A DNA stretch of 64,000 nt, taken from Mallotus nudiflorus (lineage: Eukaryota > Streptophyta > Magnoliopsida > Malpighiales > Euphorbiaceae). Under the pieces are notes generated by a model. It was not told the origin of the DNA, did no database searches, and was given only the letters and a program-made list of their open reading frames with translations. The position numbers were made by a program, and so were the translations under genes. Numbering within the stretch: position 1 is the first letter of the stretch; each line of letters begins with the position of its first letter. Location: NCBI GenBank assembly GCA_947683625.1, contig CANTUR010000124.1, positions 1,302,001-1,366,000 of the forward strand, in the 5' to 3' direction. Positions 21,646-33,888 of the stretch are shown here, piece after piece.

Positions 21646-24600
21646 ATGATGGATGGTGTAGAAAGATCAGCAAGGATTTCAACTAGGCAAGCAAGCCAAA
21701 GAAACATGATCAGCAGAAACAACAGTAGCCGTGGTAGTTGGAGAAAGGAAGGTGCATTTTCAGGTCTGGGGCAATCAAGAAGACACAGCCGTGGTGTTGA
21801 TGAAGATGAGGAGGCTCTAAAATGGGCTGCTATAGAGAAGTTGCCAACATATGACAGGTTGAGAACAAGCATCATGCCATTTTATGAAGAGAATGAGACA
21901 GGAAAAAATAAAGAAGTTGATGTGAGAAAACTTGATGGTAATGATAGAGACAAATTTATCAGTACTGTCTTTAAGGTTGCTGAGGAAGATAATGAGAAGT
22001 TCTTGAAAAAATTCAGACAAAGAATTGACAGGTAATGATATCAATTTCATAACTCTTGTTGATCTTTATATATATGATCAATCTCTCTTCTCTCCAAGTT
22101 AATTAATTCTATTGGTAATGGCAGGGTTGGGATTAAACTCCCAACTGTGGAAGTTAGATTCGAGCACTTGACAGTGGAAGCCAATTGCTTTATTGGCAGC
22201 AGGGCTCTTCCTACCCTTTTAAATTCTGCGAAAAACACTGCAGAATCCTTTCTTGGTATGCTTGGGATTAGTTTTGCAAAGAAAACAAAGCTCACAATCC
22301 TTAAAGATGCATCTGGGATTATTAAACCATCAAGGTAATTTTGTCAGCTATAATGTCCAAAAAAATGTCACATTATTTTAGCAGGACGAATGTGGGAAGT
22401 AGCCATATCTATACTGACATCGCTACTCATGACAATAACCATTATCGGATAATTGATTTTTTTTTTAATTTTAAATTTTTTTGAAATTCAACTTTTTTGA
22501 ATTTAAAATTTATTTTGCACACAAATAAATTCATCTTATAAAAATTTAAAAAAAATTTAAACACTTATAATTTATAAATTTTTTAAAAAAATTTTAATAA
22601 TGTAATTACAAAAATGTTCAAAAACATTATGATAAAAGTAGGAACTCGCGGTGTTACTGTTCACATTGCTAGTCTCCACACTAAACATTTTCCATTTTAA
22701 TACCATTAAGCTAAAAAAATTTTCATTGGTGTTGTGCGGGTTGCTTAGCTTCCTTTCATACGAGTCACGATCCTTAATATTTTTTCAAATATTTTTAAGG
22801 ATAGTCATAAAGTGAATTTACAGTTACAAATTTATAAAATTGTAACTCAACAATGCTCTAAATTTTTACTGTTTTTGTGATTCTATTCAAATCAAATTAA
22901 ATTAGTTAAGATCCAGTAGACTCTGAATGTTTTAAAAAAAAAATACTACCAGTAGGTTTTGTTAATGCAGTAATTAATTGCATGTGTTGCAACCAACTTG
23001 AAGTTTGATAATTTATTTTTTGGCATGGGGTTGTAGGATGGCGCTGTTATTAGGACCACCCTCCTCAGGAAAGACAACGTTGTTGTTAGCACTGGCCGGA
23101 AAGTTGGACCCAAGCCTAAAGGTCATACATATGTATACAGATCAATGTTGCCAAATTTATTTGTTGGATGCATGCGCGCATATATGTATTAATAAAAAAG
23201 CCTTTTTAAAAATGAAACTATTTTTCAACTAACAGTGAAATTTTTGATGCACAGGTTAAAGGGGAGATAACATATAATGGTTACAGACTAAATGAATTTG
23301 TGCCACAAAAGACATCTGTTTATATTAGTCAAAATGATATTCATGTTGGAGAGATGACAGTTAAAGAAACTTTTGATTTTTCAGCTAGATGTCAAGGAGT
23401 TGGAACTCGATATGGTAATTCATGAATATTTTTTTATATTTTTTACCTGAAAATTAATATTACTTTTATAAATTATTTTCCATTGAATGGTTTGATTTAA
23501 CTGATTAAATTGTTTAAATCTACAGACCTCATTAGTGAGCTTGCAAGGAGAGAAAAGAATGCTGGGATATATCCGGAAGCAGAAGTTGACCTTTTTATGA
23601 AAGTATGTGGAATTTGTGTTTGTTTTTTTTTTAACATTAATATTAGTATTTCATGGAACTTTTCATTATAAATATATTCTGTGTATTTTATATACATCTA
23701 ATTATACATAAAGGTGATAATATATGTCACGGCACAATCTGAAAAATAATAAATTTATTTTTCATTTTTATCCCTGGAAGACAATATAATTTTTTATTTT
23801 CGCTATGCATTTATAAATATGTGTTTATATATATATATATATATATAATCTTTGAGTGGTTACTTACCTAGATTTCATTTTGTCTTGTACCTTTATGTAT
23901 TTATAGGCAACTGCAATGAAAGGACTTGACAGCAATCTCATTACAGACTACACACTTAAAGTAACTAAATTGAAGATTTTCTATTGCTATAAATATTAAT
24001 TATTTTCCTTCTCTCTTTTTCTTTTGGTTTTTCTCTAAAAAAAATAATTATATTATGTTGAATTTAATGGAACAGATATTAGGACTTGACATATGCAAGG
24101 ACACCATTGTTGGTGATGAAATGCTTCGAGGCATATCTGGTGGTCAAAAGAAAAGAGTGACAACAGGTTAATTCTCTCATTTTAATTTTTATTTTAATAA
24201 AAAAATATTATTTTGTTTTTAAAGAGTGACAACAGGTTAATTTTTTTATTTTTATTTGTATTTTGATAATAAATATTATTTTCTTTTTACAAAAATGTAT
24301 CTGCCATTAAATCTAGTCATATATATAATGCTCGAATGATAATTAGATTAAGATATATTATTTTAAATGTGGACAAAAATTCTTTTAGCTTATATAATAA
24401 AAACTGTTGAGATGAAGATTATTAATTTTTCAATAAAAAACACTTTGAAATTTTCATTTTTCTATTTTCAATTATGACATAGGAAACTTTCAAACTACGA
24501 GACTTCTTTTTTTTTTTGGAACAAAATTATGAGACTGAAGCGCAACTAAAAGAACATTTTCTACAAAGTTTACTATATGCGCAACATTGTATACTATATG

Positions 24601-27600
24601 CTATAGTTATTTAATCTCTCTCTATATATATATATTGGTTAATTTAGTTTTAACAGAATTTTTTAATTTAAAAAAAAATTGAACCACATTAAAATTGTTA
24701 ATTTTTAATTTGATTTTCAATTTAGTTTGATTCATATATAATTCTAAATATAAAATGATATTGAAAATTTAAATTAAATTAATTTAATTGAATACATATT
24801 CTATAAGCATAAAAAAATAACTGAGATTAACAAAATAAAATAATTTAATTTTTTAAATTTAAAATTTAGTGCAATAAAGAAAACAATTTTCTTAATTTGT
24901 GCTAGCAAATGGTAGTAATGTTATAGTACTTGATTAATGCAGGAGAGATGATTGTTGGACCCACAAAAATACTATTCATGGATGAGATATCAACGGGCCT
25001 AGATAGCTCCACAACATATCAAATAGTGAAGTGCCTGCAGCAGATTGTGCACCTTACAGAGGGCACAGTATTGATGTCCTTACTCCAGCCTGCTCCTGAG
25101 ACGCTCGATTTGTTTGATGATATCATTCTCTTATCAGAGGGTCAGATTGTGTATCAGGGCCCACGAGATCACGTCCTTCATTTCTTTGAAAGTTGTGGGT
25201 TCCGTTGCCCGGAGAGAAAGGGCACCGCTGATTTCTTGCAAGAGGTAACATCAGACTTCAAAACCACTCTAATATGGTAGGGTGTGCTGTAGCCTAATAC
25301 AACTCCTCAAAAGGCCTAAGTCTCTCTTTTAGCCCATTTCATTGACATTATAATCTGCCATCATGGGCTTTAGCTTTGTTGCCCACCTAACAGTTAATGG
25401 GCGGAACCCCTTACCATTTAGTAATTGGCATTTTCACCGGGAAATTTTTTTGATAGCACAGTCATAATTAATTGTTAGCACAAATAAGGAAATAAGACAC
25501 ATATTTTTTTGTTTTGTGTAAATTACCGATATTCAAAATTAACTTAAGTAAGGTTTTGGATTTGAGTTCTAATATATGTATTAGTATTAAATTAATTGTT
25601 AAAAACTTTTGTCACTTTTGTGGTTCTATCCAAATCGAACTATATTAAACATTTTAATAACTAAATTAATATGATTACAAATTAACTTTTTTTAACTGAA
25701 AATAATTCTTATCATTCGATCCCAACAGTTGTTATTTAACATCTATATATTTTTATTTATAGATATTAAACACAAATTATATATTTTTATTTATAGTTGT
25801 AGAACATAAATCATAGATTTTTATTTATAGGTGTAGAACATAAGTTATAGATTTTGCAACAAGATTATCTAATAAAAATTCATGAGGTTACTGTAAATTA
25901 AACTATTTAGATATTTTGTTTCAATCTGTTGGGTTAAACCTGATGGACTTTAAAAAAATTATTTTAAAATTAATAAGTGATAAAAATTTTAATTTTAAAT
26001 GATAATTTGGATAATAAAACATCTAAATATTAAGTCAAATTTCAAGAGCGGTTTTAGAATATAAATGAGTTGATCTGCTCGCGAACAACTTGGTGTTCGA
26101 CTGGATAAAAACTCATTCGAACTCGTATATTGAAACTCGTTTAATAAATGAGTTAAGCTCAAACTATATAAAGTTCAGCATGTGAAATTTGCAAATAAAT
26201 TCAATTAGAATCTCGTGTGTCAGTTCGTAATTTTAATATTTAATAATTTGATTTTATATATATAATATATAAATTCATGTTGTAAAAAATATTTTAGAAA
26301 ATATATTATTAGAATAAAATCATAATTTTTATTAAATATATTATAATTTATTTAATATAAAATTTTAATTTATAATTTGTATTTTATAAAATTTATTTAG
26401 GCTCATTTAAACATGAACACCAAATGAGATAACAAGTTTAATTCGAGTTCAGCTTGATTATAATGAAATCAAGACTAACTAGCCAGAGCTCGATTCAATT
26501 ACACCCTAAGATTTCATTTTGCTTTTTATAATTATTTATAATATTCAGTAGTTACAAGTACCTTTAACTGTTTCAGATCAAGCATAATAGACTCTATATG
26601 GGACAAAACTCTTTGATCCTCATTTTTCTTTTTAATGTATAAAACATGAATTTAATTAAAATTTTATTTAAGAGTATTGTGAAACAACTTGTAGATTAAC
26701 TAGTCTTAATCCTTTAATTGTCATAGGTTACTTCAAAGAAGGACCAAGAGCAATATTGGGCGAACAGAAACATACCATATAGATACATAACAGTTCCTGA
26801 ATTTGTACAAAAATTCAAGCAATTCCATGTAGGAATACAACTCGAAAACGAACTGTCAGTTCCATTTGACAAGGCTCAAAGCCATAGAGCAGCATTAGTC
26901 TTCACAAGATACTCAGTTGCGAAACTAGAACTGTTCAAAGCTTGTTGGGATAAAGAGTGGCTACTGATCAAGAGAAATGCATTTGTTTATATCTTCAAAG
27001 CTGCGCAGCTTATTATAGTTGCAGTTATAGCATCAACTGTGTTTTTAAGAACAACAATGCACTCAAGAAATGAAAAAGATGGAGAGCTATACATTGGTGC
27101 ACTTACTTTCAGTGTCATGCATAACATATTCAATGGTATTGCTGAGCTTTCACTAATGATTTCAAGGCTTCCTGTTTTTTATAAGCAAAGGGAACTGTTG
27201 TTCCATCCTGCTTGGACTTTTACTCTACCAGCTTTGCTGCTACGAGTTCCTATTTCTGTTCTGGAGTCTATTGTTTGGGTTGTTATTGCATATTTCACCA
27301 TCGGATTTGTGCCTGAAGCTGGCAGGTATTTGCAGAAACTTAATGTCTTCTTCAGAATTTTGTTGTACCTGAAGCTGCTTGATATGAAGTTTAAGTGAAT
27401 GCGTTATAAGAAGAGACCTGTTCAAATCCTGATTTCCTGACTGACCACATCAGCACAACATTTTCAGGTTTTTCAAGCAATTAGTATTGGTGTTTCTGGT
27501 CCAGCAAATGGCAGCTGCTATCTTCAGACTCATAGCTGCACTGTGCAGAACTGAGATCATTGCCAACACAGGCGGGGCGCTGATTCTCCTCCTTATTTTC

Positions 27601-30600
27601 TTGCTTGGAGGTTTCATTCTGCCGAAAGGTTAGCGTGCATGTTAGCTTGTTAGATTAGGTAAAGCAACTAGGATGAACTTTTAGTGCATCAGTGAAAAGG
27701 TTTACTTGCCTTTATGATAGGTGAAATTCCAAGAGGGTGGGCATGGGCTTACTGGCTCTCACCTATAACATACGGCTATAATGCCATTGCTGTGAATGAA
27801 ATGTTCTCTTCAAGGTGGATGGACAAAGTGGTATGCTAATCAAAATGGTCTTGATTTCGAATGTGACAAATTGAACTATTAATCATATACAGTGTGTATG
27901 CATTTGTTACATCAATTCACAGAAGGGATATTTTGATTGTTCTTCAGGGATCAGACAATGTTACCAGGCTTGGAATAGCTGTGCTTAAGAACTTCGACAT
28001 CCCCCAAGATGACGACTGGTATTGGATTGGCGTAGTTGCTCTTTTGGGGTTTGCAATTGTCTTCAACGTCATCTTCACCTTTGCTCTTATGTACTTAAGC
28101 CGTAAGTTCTTGCAGTTGGGTGAACTTCTAGTGCAAATCTTTTTCATTGAGGTAATTATTCTTCTATTTGGCGTTTTGTTTGATAAATTAGCTCCTGGAA
28201 AGCAACAAGCAATAATCACTGAGGAAGCAACAACGGAACTGGAGGGTGATGAGGAAGCTACAAGGACTGAACCAAGCCCAAGAAGAACCAGATCGAAGAT
28301 AGACTCGTTGTCTCAAGCAGTATCTTTTTCTGATGGAAATTATTCGAGTAATAGACAATAGAATATATCGCTTTGTATAGTTGCTTTAATGATTGAATTC
28401 ATAGGACAGATTGTTGAATTGAAATTGGAAAATGGCAGGTGAGACTTCGATTCAGACAACGAGCAGCCAATCCAACCCCAATGAAGTGAGCAAATATGGT
28501 AGTGGAGTTAACAATGTTGCCGTCAGAAGAGGAATGGTTCTGCCTTTTACGCCACTAATCATGTCCTTCAACAACGTGGATTATTATGTGGACATGCCCT
28601 CTGTAAGTATGATTTCCTTTTACTCTTAAATTTTTCTAGTCTTCACAAAGGCTACCATTGAAGCATGGTTTTGCATTCAAGTAAAGAAGAACTTTGATGG
28701 TAACAGGAAATGAAGCGTCAAGGTGTTGCAGAGAACAGGCTCCAACTAATTCAGAGTGTAACAGGCACATTTAGGCCTGGAGTCCTGACTGCACTAATGG
28801 GAGTAAGTGGAGCTGGAAAGACGACATTAATGGATGTTTTGGCAGGAAGAAAGACAGGTGGGCACATTGAAGGTGATATCAGAATTTCAGGGTTCCCCAA
28901 GAAACAAGAAACATTTGCAAGAATTTCAGGATATTGTGAACAGAATGATATCCACTCGCCACAAGTCACAGTGAAAGAATCCTTAATTTACTCTGCATTT
29001 CTTCGGATTCCTATAGAAGTCAGCAAAGAAGAAAAGATGGTAAATTTACTCTTTGATCTCTTTCTCTTAAACAGAATATGAACCAAGGAATTAAGCACTA
29101 ATAACCGTAATTGGTAACTATGTATTCAGAGCTTTGTAGATGAAGTGATGAATTTGGTAGAGCTAGAAAGTCTCAAAGATGCTATAGTTGGGCTTCCAGG
29201 AGTCACAGGATTGTCAACAGAACAAAGGAAAAGGTTGACAATTGCAGTGGAGCTTGTTGCCAATCCTTCAATTATTTTCATGGATGAACCAACTTCAGGA
29301 CTAGATGCAAGAGCAGCAGCAATAGTCATGAGGACTGTAAGAAACACCGTAGATACTGGAAGAACAGTCGTCTGCACAATCCACCAGCCTAGCATTGACA
29401 TATTTGAGGCCTTTGATGAGCTGCTACTAATGAAAAGGGGAGGACAAGTGATTTACTTAGGACCACTAGGTCGAAATTCGCACAAGATTATTGAATACTT
29501 CGAAGTAATCTATCTTCTTCTTTTCTTCTTTTGTAATAGTTTCGAAAGAATTATGCATTATCTGATTTGACATAAGTTCCCTTATTGCAGGCAATTCCTG
29601 GAGTTCCTAAAATCAAAGAGAAGTACAATCCTGCCACATGGATGCTTGAAGTGAGCTCTACAGCTGCAGAAATTCAACTTGGAATTGATTTTGCAGAATA
29701 CTACAAATCAACATCCTTATTTGAGTACGCCGAAAAAAGGATCATATCAACTGAATTTTCTCACTTACATGCTAAACTATTTGCGTTTTCATATCTCAAA
29801 ATATGCAATTTATCTATGAGCAGGAGAAATAAGGCTTTAGTTAAGGAGTTGAGCACACCACCAGCAGGAGCGAGTGACCTGTATTTTGCCACTAAGTATT
29901 CTCAGTCTACATGGGGACAATTCAAGTCTTGCCTTTGGAAGCAATGGTGGACTTACTGGAGAAGTCCTGATTATAACCTTGTTAGATTTTTTTTCACCTT
30001 TATTGCTGCACTTTTAGTTGGCACAATATTTTGGAGGGTTGGCACTAAAAGGTCTTCAATCTAACCTATTTCAAAAATTTCAGTATCACGTTACACAAAT
30101 AGCTAAAAGAAGTAAATGTGATTTACATTCTGCAATTCAGGGACAATGCAAATGACCTGACTGTGATCATTGGGGCCATGTATTCTTCTGTGTTCTTTAT
30201 TGGTGTTAATAACTGTTCAACAGTACAGCCAATAGTGACAATAGAAAGAAGTGTCTTTTACAGAGAAAGAGCAGCTGGGATGTATTCTGCATTGCCTTAT
30301 GCCCTTGCCCAGGTTTGCTCCGGAACATTTCTCTGAAAACTATTACCAAAAATTACGAAACATCTCTGACTAAAACATGAGCTATATGAATTGCAGGTTA
30401 TTTCTGAATTGCCATATGTGTTGGTTCAAACTACGTATTATACACTCATTGTGTATGCAATGGTAGCCTTTGAATGGACAGCAGCTAAATTCTTCTGGTT
30501 CTATTTTATCTCCTTCTTCTCTTTCCTCTACTTTACATACTATGGAATGATGACTGCTGCCCTTTGTCCAAACCTGCAAGTAGCCGCCATCTTTGCTGCA

Positions 30601-31012
30601 GCATTTTATGCACTCTTTAATCTTTTCTCTGGCTTCTTCATCCCAAGACCGGTACGTTATTACTATCACTCTTCTTGGTAGCTTTTAGGCAGTTTAACAA
30701 ATGGTAATTAGATTAACACAATTTTATTGCATTCCTCAGAAAATTCCAGGGTGGTGGGTTTGGTACTACTGGATTTGCCCGGTAGCATGGTCAGTATATG
30801 GATTAATTGTTTCCCAGTATCGAGACGTAGAAGATACCATCAAAGCTTCTGGGATTGAGCCTGATCCTACAATTAAATGGTATATACATCATCATTTTGG
30901 TTTTGATCCAAATTTCATGGGACCAGTAGCTGGAGTATTGATTGCTTTCACCGTCTTTTTTGCTTTTATGTTTGCCTTTTGCATAAGATTTCTGAACTTC
31001 CAGACCAGGTAG
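21646..31012 (+). CDS. Full-size ABCG/PDR ABC transporter, ABCG29/35/36-like
   Basis: The family exports small molecules across the plasma membrane using ATP. I reconstruct 21 exons: 21646-22031, 22125-22334, 23037-23121, 23255-23414, 23526-23602, 23907-23960, 24076-24166, 24943-25244, 26727-27325, 27468-27628, 27721-27830, 27948-28101, 28192-28347, 28439-28602, 28707-29039, 29130-29504, 29591-29724, 29824-30051, 30141-30312, 30397-30651, 30740-31012. All 20 introns are GT-AG, and the 4479 nt give 1492 residues with no stop. The layout is NBD1-TMD1-NBD2-TMD2, as in plant PDR proteins. NBD1 has Walker A GPPSSGKTT (205-213), Q253, ISGGQ (344-348), D368/E369, and Gln403 where His is usual. NBD2 has GVSGAGKTT (935-943), LSTEQ (1042-1046), MDEPTSGLD (1065-1073) and H1099. 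The degenerate LSTEQ and Gln403 are normal for the family. Closest by memory are Arabidopsis ABCG36, ABCG35 and ABCG29; the substrate cannot be inferred. Start: first ATG after the in-frame stop at 21592; the next codon is also ATG. Confidence 0.92.
24152..24304 (+). repeat. Tandem duplication of the exon 7 splice donor
   Basis: The last 15 bases of exon 7 plus the donor (AAAGAGTGACAACAG then GTTAAT, 24152-24172) recur at 24221-24241, exactly 69 bp downstream. Similarity continues into the following AT-rich intron sequence to about 24290. Use of the second donor would insert 69 nt with a stop as the second codon (GGT TAA). Confidence 0.8.
25245..26726 (+). other. Intron 8 of the transporter (1482 bp)
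   Basis: The longest intron of the gene. Around 26045-26520 it contains phrases such as CTCATTCGAACTCG and GAGCTCGATTCAATTACACC, a style seen in old dispersed repeats of plant introns. I find no target duplications or terminal repeats, so I do not name an element. Confidence 0.4.
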
Positions 31013-31194
31013 AAAGATTGTATACTTTGTAATGCCAAATTAGACCTTGTGTATCTATAAAGAAGCCATCAAGATTACGAATTATTGACTATATGGTATT
31101 AAGATTAGTTTTGAGAGACTATTTTCTTGTTTAATTGCAAGTAATATGAAAGCATATCAACTTCAGAAATTTTTCTTTCTGGGTTCGAGAATTG

Positions 31195-31200
31195 AATAAA
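31195..31200 (+). terminator. Candidate polyadenylation signal
   Basis: AATAAA lies 183 bases after the TAG stop of the transporter gene, in an AT-rich 3' region with T-rich sequence just upstream. Plant poly(A) signals are loose, so the true site may differ. Confidence 0.4.
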
Positions 31201-31776
31201 TGTATAAATTCAGCCTAATATATGTAACAACATGTCTCTTGTCAGGATTTTCTTGCATTGTTTTCTATTTCTTTTAGTCCTTGTTCATGAATTTTTGAAT
31301 GATATATACAAAATAATTAACAAGTTACCACTGTCTGACTAACTTTCAGGACTAAACATTTTGCCAGTAATAAAGATGAACAGTTATTTTTTGTCATGCA
31401 TGCTTGACGTCGCAAGGTGCCTTAATGACACATAAGGCCAACCAAAAGAGAACTTGAACTCTCATACCTATCTTTCAGCATCAAGTAATACGTTTGACAC
31501 AGCTTTATCATGCACGTTCTCTTAAACCGTGCTCTTGACATTATTATTTATAGTCTAATTAGCATTAAATCAGGAACAACCCACTTACAATTCTGATCCA
31601 CTCCATTAATTATTAATAGTTTGAAGCTTGGACTACATCAATTAAGTAATTTGGCTATGCATGTATTTCCCTGAACTGAGTAATATGAAAGACCTGAAAC
31701 CACGTTTTTGCCTCTTCCTTGCATTGAAGGATATTGAGTTATGGAAAATGTGTTTACAAGTCATTTACAATCAAGA
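31201..31776. other. Spacer between the transporter and its broken paralogue
   Basis: About 575 bp with no domain, repeat array or transposon end that I can recognise. Any promoter of the paralogue would lie here, but no clear TATA box stands out. Confidence 0.5.
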
Positions 31777-32721
31777 AATGAATATGAAGAAGCTCTATGT
31801 TGGCTGCTATACAAAGATTGGCTACTTACACTCGATTGAGAACTAGTTTATTCAAGACTTCATTAGTAGACCAGAACCAACAATGCAAAATGCTAGATGT
31901 TGGCAAGTTTGATGTCAATGAAAAGAATCTGTTTCTTGACAGAAATTTTAAAGTTCCTGAAGAAGACAATGGCAAGTTCTTGAAAAGAGTAAAAGAGCGT
32001 ACAGAGAAGTAAGTCTTAATTGGTAAAATCCTTTTTTTCCCTTAAAAAAGGAAGCTGTTTTCTCATAGCTAATTATAGTCCTACTTCAGAGTTGGGATCC
32101 AATTACCTATAGTTGAAGCTAGATTTGAGCTGCTACGAGTAGAAGCCAAATGCTTTGTTGGCGACAGAGCTCTTCCAACTCTTCTGAACACTGCAAAAAA
32201 CATTTTGGAATCAAGCCTCAGCTTGATTGGAATCACGATGGCAGAAAGGATAAATTGCACCATCCTGAAGGATGTATCAGGAATTATAAAACCATCAAGG
32301 TGCATATACAATTCATCAGGAACGGAATCCGGGCTGGTCTCTTATACATTAATCATATTCCAATTAAACGCTGATATTTTTTCAGGATGACCTTATTGCT
32401 AGGCCCCCCTTCATATGGGAAGACGACCCTTTTGCTTGCACTAGATGGAAAGTTGGATTCAAATTTAAAGGTTAGTTAATTTTGAAGTATGAAAAGTAAT
32501 TTATGCAATTTACTGAGCTAAGAGAAACTAAAGATCAATATATTTTATACTTGAAAATTAGGTGCAAGGACAAATAAGCTACAGTGGTTACAGGCTTGAT
32601 GAATTTGAGCCAAGGAAAACCTCTGCCTATGACAGCCAAAATGATGTGCACTTGGGAGACTTAACAGTTAAAGAAACCTTTGATTATTCAGCGAGGTTTC
32701 AAGGAATCAGTCATTGATATG
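31777..32721 (+). pseudogene. Truncated PDR transporter paralogue, exons 1-4 only
   Basis: Four exon-like blocks match exons 1-4 of the neighbouring gene: 31777-32008, 32090-32299, 32386-32470 and 32562-32721. The last three have lengths of 210, 85 and 160 bp, identical to the intact gene, with GT-AG borders and phases kept. Block 1 begins inside the exon at a NEYEEAL-like segment and needs a frameshift near 31797 to continue as MLAAIQRLATYTRLRTS. Walker A reads GPPSYGKTT (Ser to Tyr). A TGA at 32715-32717 stands where the intact gene has CGA. After 32721 no exon 5 or later exon follows in place. Amino-acid divergence is high, so the duplication is old. A last-exon relic at 46226-46349 is probably its other end. 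Confidence 0.88.
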
Positions 32722-33354
32722 GTAACTCAAAAAATTGAAAATAAAAATTGTGATGAGCACCATCCAGATTATTTTTAAAATTCAACAAGTTATGATGGAG
32801 AGCTTCTTACTTCGGTTATTTCACTACTTTGGTTTGGTTATTGATGGCTCATTTTGGACTAGAAGAACAGTCCCAAATTAAGGAGGGTCATGCAAGGGCA
32901 AAACTGATTGTGGGCAACAATTAGCTCTCTATCTCTCCTTCCATATATGTGTGTGTGTTTGTGTGTGTTGTATTGGCGCTTAGTGGAGAGGGATCAGCAT
33001 TCGTATCCTGCCCCGAAGATGAATTTTGTTCGTTTGATTTCATTTATTTCTGTGCTGCTGAACCATCCATCTTTTTTGTTTGATTTTCATTTATTTCTGT
33101 GCTGCTGAACCATCTATCTAAGCTAGAACATCTATCTCCGCATTTGTATCCTGTCCTGAAGAGTAATTAGATGAATTTGTTCGTCAGTTGTCTTTTTTTA
33201 TTTGATTTTCATTTAATTCTGTGCCGCTGAGCTATCTATCTCAGCTAGCCTTTTCAAGTAGCATGTATTTAAAATCCGAGCAATGTCTTGGCTATAACTC
33301 AAGCTTGACATAAGGAAACAGCTAACTGCAACTTGTAAAAACACACGGCCAGAA
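32722..33354. repeat. Noncoding stretch with duplicated blocks and a TG run
   Basis: A TG-rich microsatellite lies near 32944-32968. The block TTTATTTCTGTGCTGCTGA plus ACCATC occurs near 33045 and 33092, and with changes near 33211. A preceding block GTATCCTG-CC-GAAGA occurs near 33003 and 33146. These are local tandem duplications with a period of about 145 bp. The minus-strand ORF 33494-33213 crosses one copy and is not supported. Confidence 0.55.
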
Positions 33355-33516
33355 ATGGCAAAATCTTGTTCATCTAACAATGAACTATCATACTCTGATA
33401 TGTGCTCTCCGGTGAAGCTTGCCATGGCAAAAGCTTTAGTTATAGTGCAGCTCTTGCTGCTCTGTTTCAGTGTTTTAAGGTTTGATGCTGTCACAAGTCT
33501 CCCTTCCCAAGCCTAA
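33355..33516 (+). CDS. Possible small ORF with hydrophobic segment (53 aa)
   Basis: ATG at 33355 opens 53 codons ending in TAA at 33514. Residues 24-40 begin MAKALVIVQ and continue into a Leu-rich hydrophobic run, like a signal peptide, if translation started at the second Met. The frame ends just before the Copia 5' end, so this could be the first exon of a host gene cut off by the insertion. I recognise no family, and chance is a real alternative. Confidence 0.2.
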   Translation: MAKSCSSNNELSYSDMCSPVKLAMAKALVIVQLLLLCFSVLRFDAVTSLPSQA

Positions 33517-33596
33517 CCTACATCACCACCTTCACCAGCCACACTACGCTCACCTATCCAGCTTTGCACTTATTCCTGTCCCTATACAAGCTACCA

Positions 33597-33789
33597 CAGC
33601 CTCTCCAAAACCATTCCTCCCACTAGTCTCATACTCACATCTACCAGATCTTCTCTTGCTGTTGTAATGTTCAGAATCTTGCTGTTGTAACCACTCCTTA
33701 GAATATGGAATTCTATCGTACAATGTCCAAGTATATATTTACCAATATCAATCAATGAAAGCTGCGAACTTCTTCAAATTCTTTTAACA
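33597..33789 (+). repeat. 5' LTR of outer Copia (start uncertain)
   Basis: The segment from about 33655 to 33789 matches 43085-43220, with shared blocks TTGTAATGTTCAGAATC-type, GAATATGGAATT and CCAATATCAATCAATGAAA. The left limit is set only by the 3' LTR length, because the expected TGATAGAAGG start is not seen here. Confidence 0.65.
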
Positions 33790-33795
33790 CTGCTA

Positions 33796-33807
33796 TGGTA
33801 TCAGAGC
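33796..33807 (+). other. Primer-binding site of outer Copia
   Basis: TGGTATCAGAGC is the standard complement to the 3' end of plant initiator tRNA-Met. It lies six bases after the LTR. Confidence 0.85.
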
Positions 33808-33888
33808 TTTAAAAAGCTCTTCACCCTCTTCTTATTTTCTTCCTATTCCTATTTCTTTCTTCCTCCTTTCCTTTCGTTTCTATCAACA

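Noticed and set aside
27894..28361. 155-codon ORF in the transporter gene as a separate gene
   Set aside because: It is exon 12, intron 12 and exon 13 read through. Clear GT-AG sites remove 28102-28191, and the family alignment supports splicing.
28751..29401. Minus-strand ORFs opposite the second nucleotide-binding domain
   Set aside because: They are antisense shadows of conserved exons.
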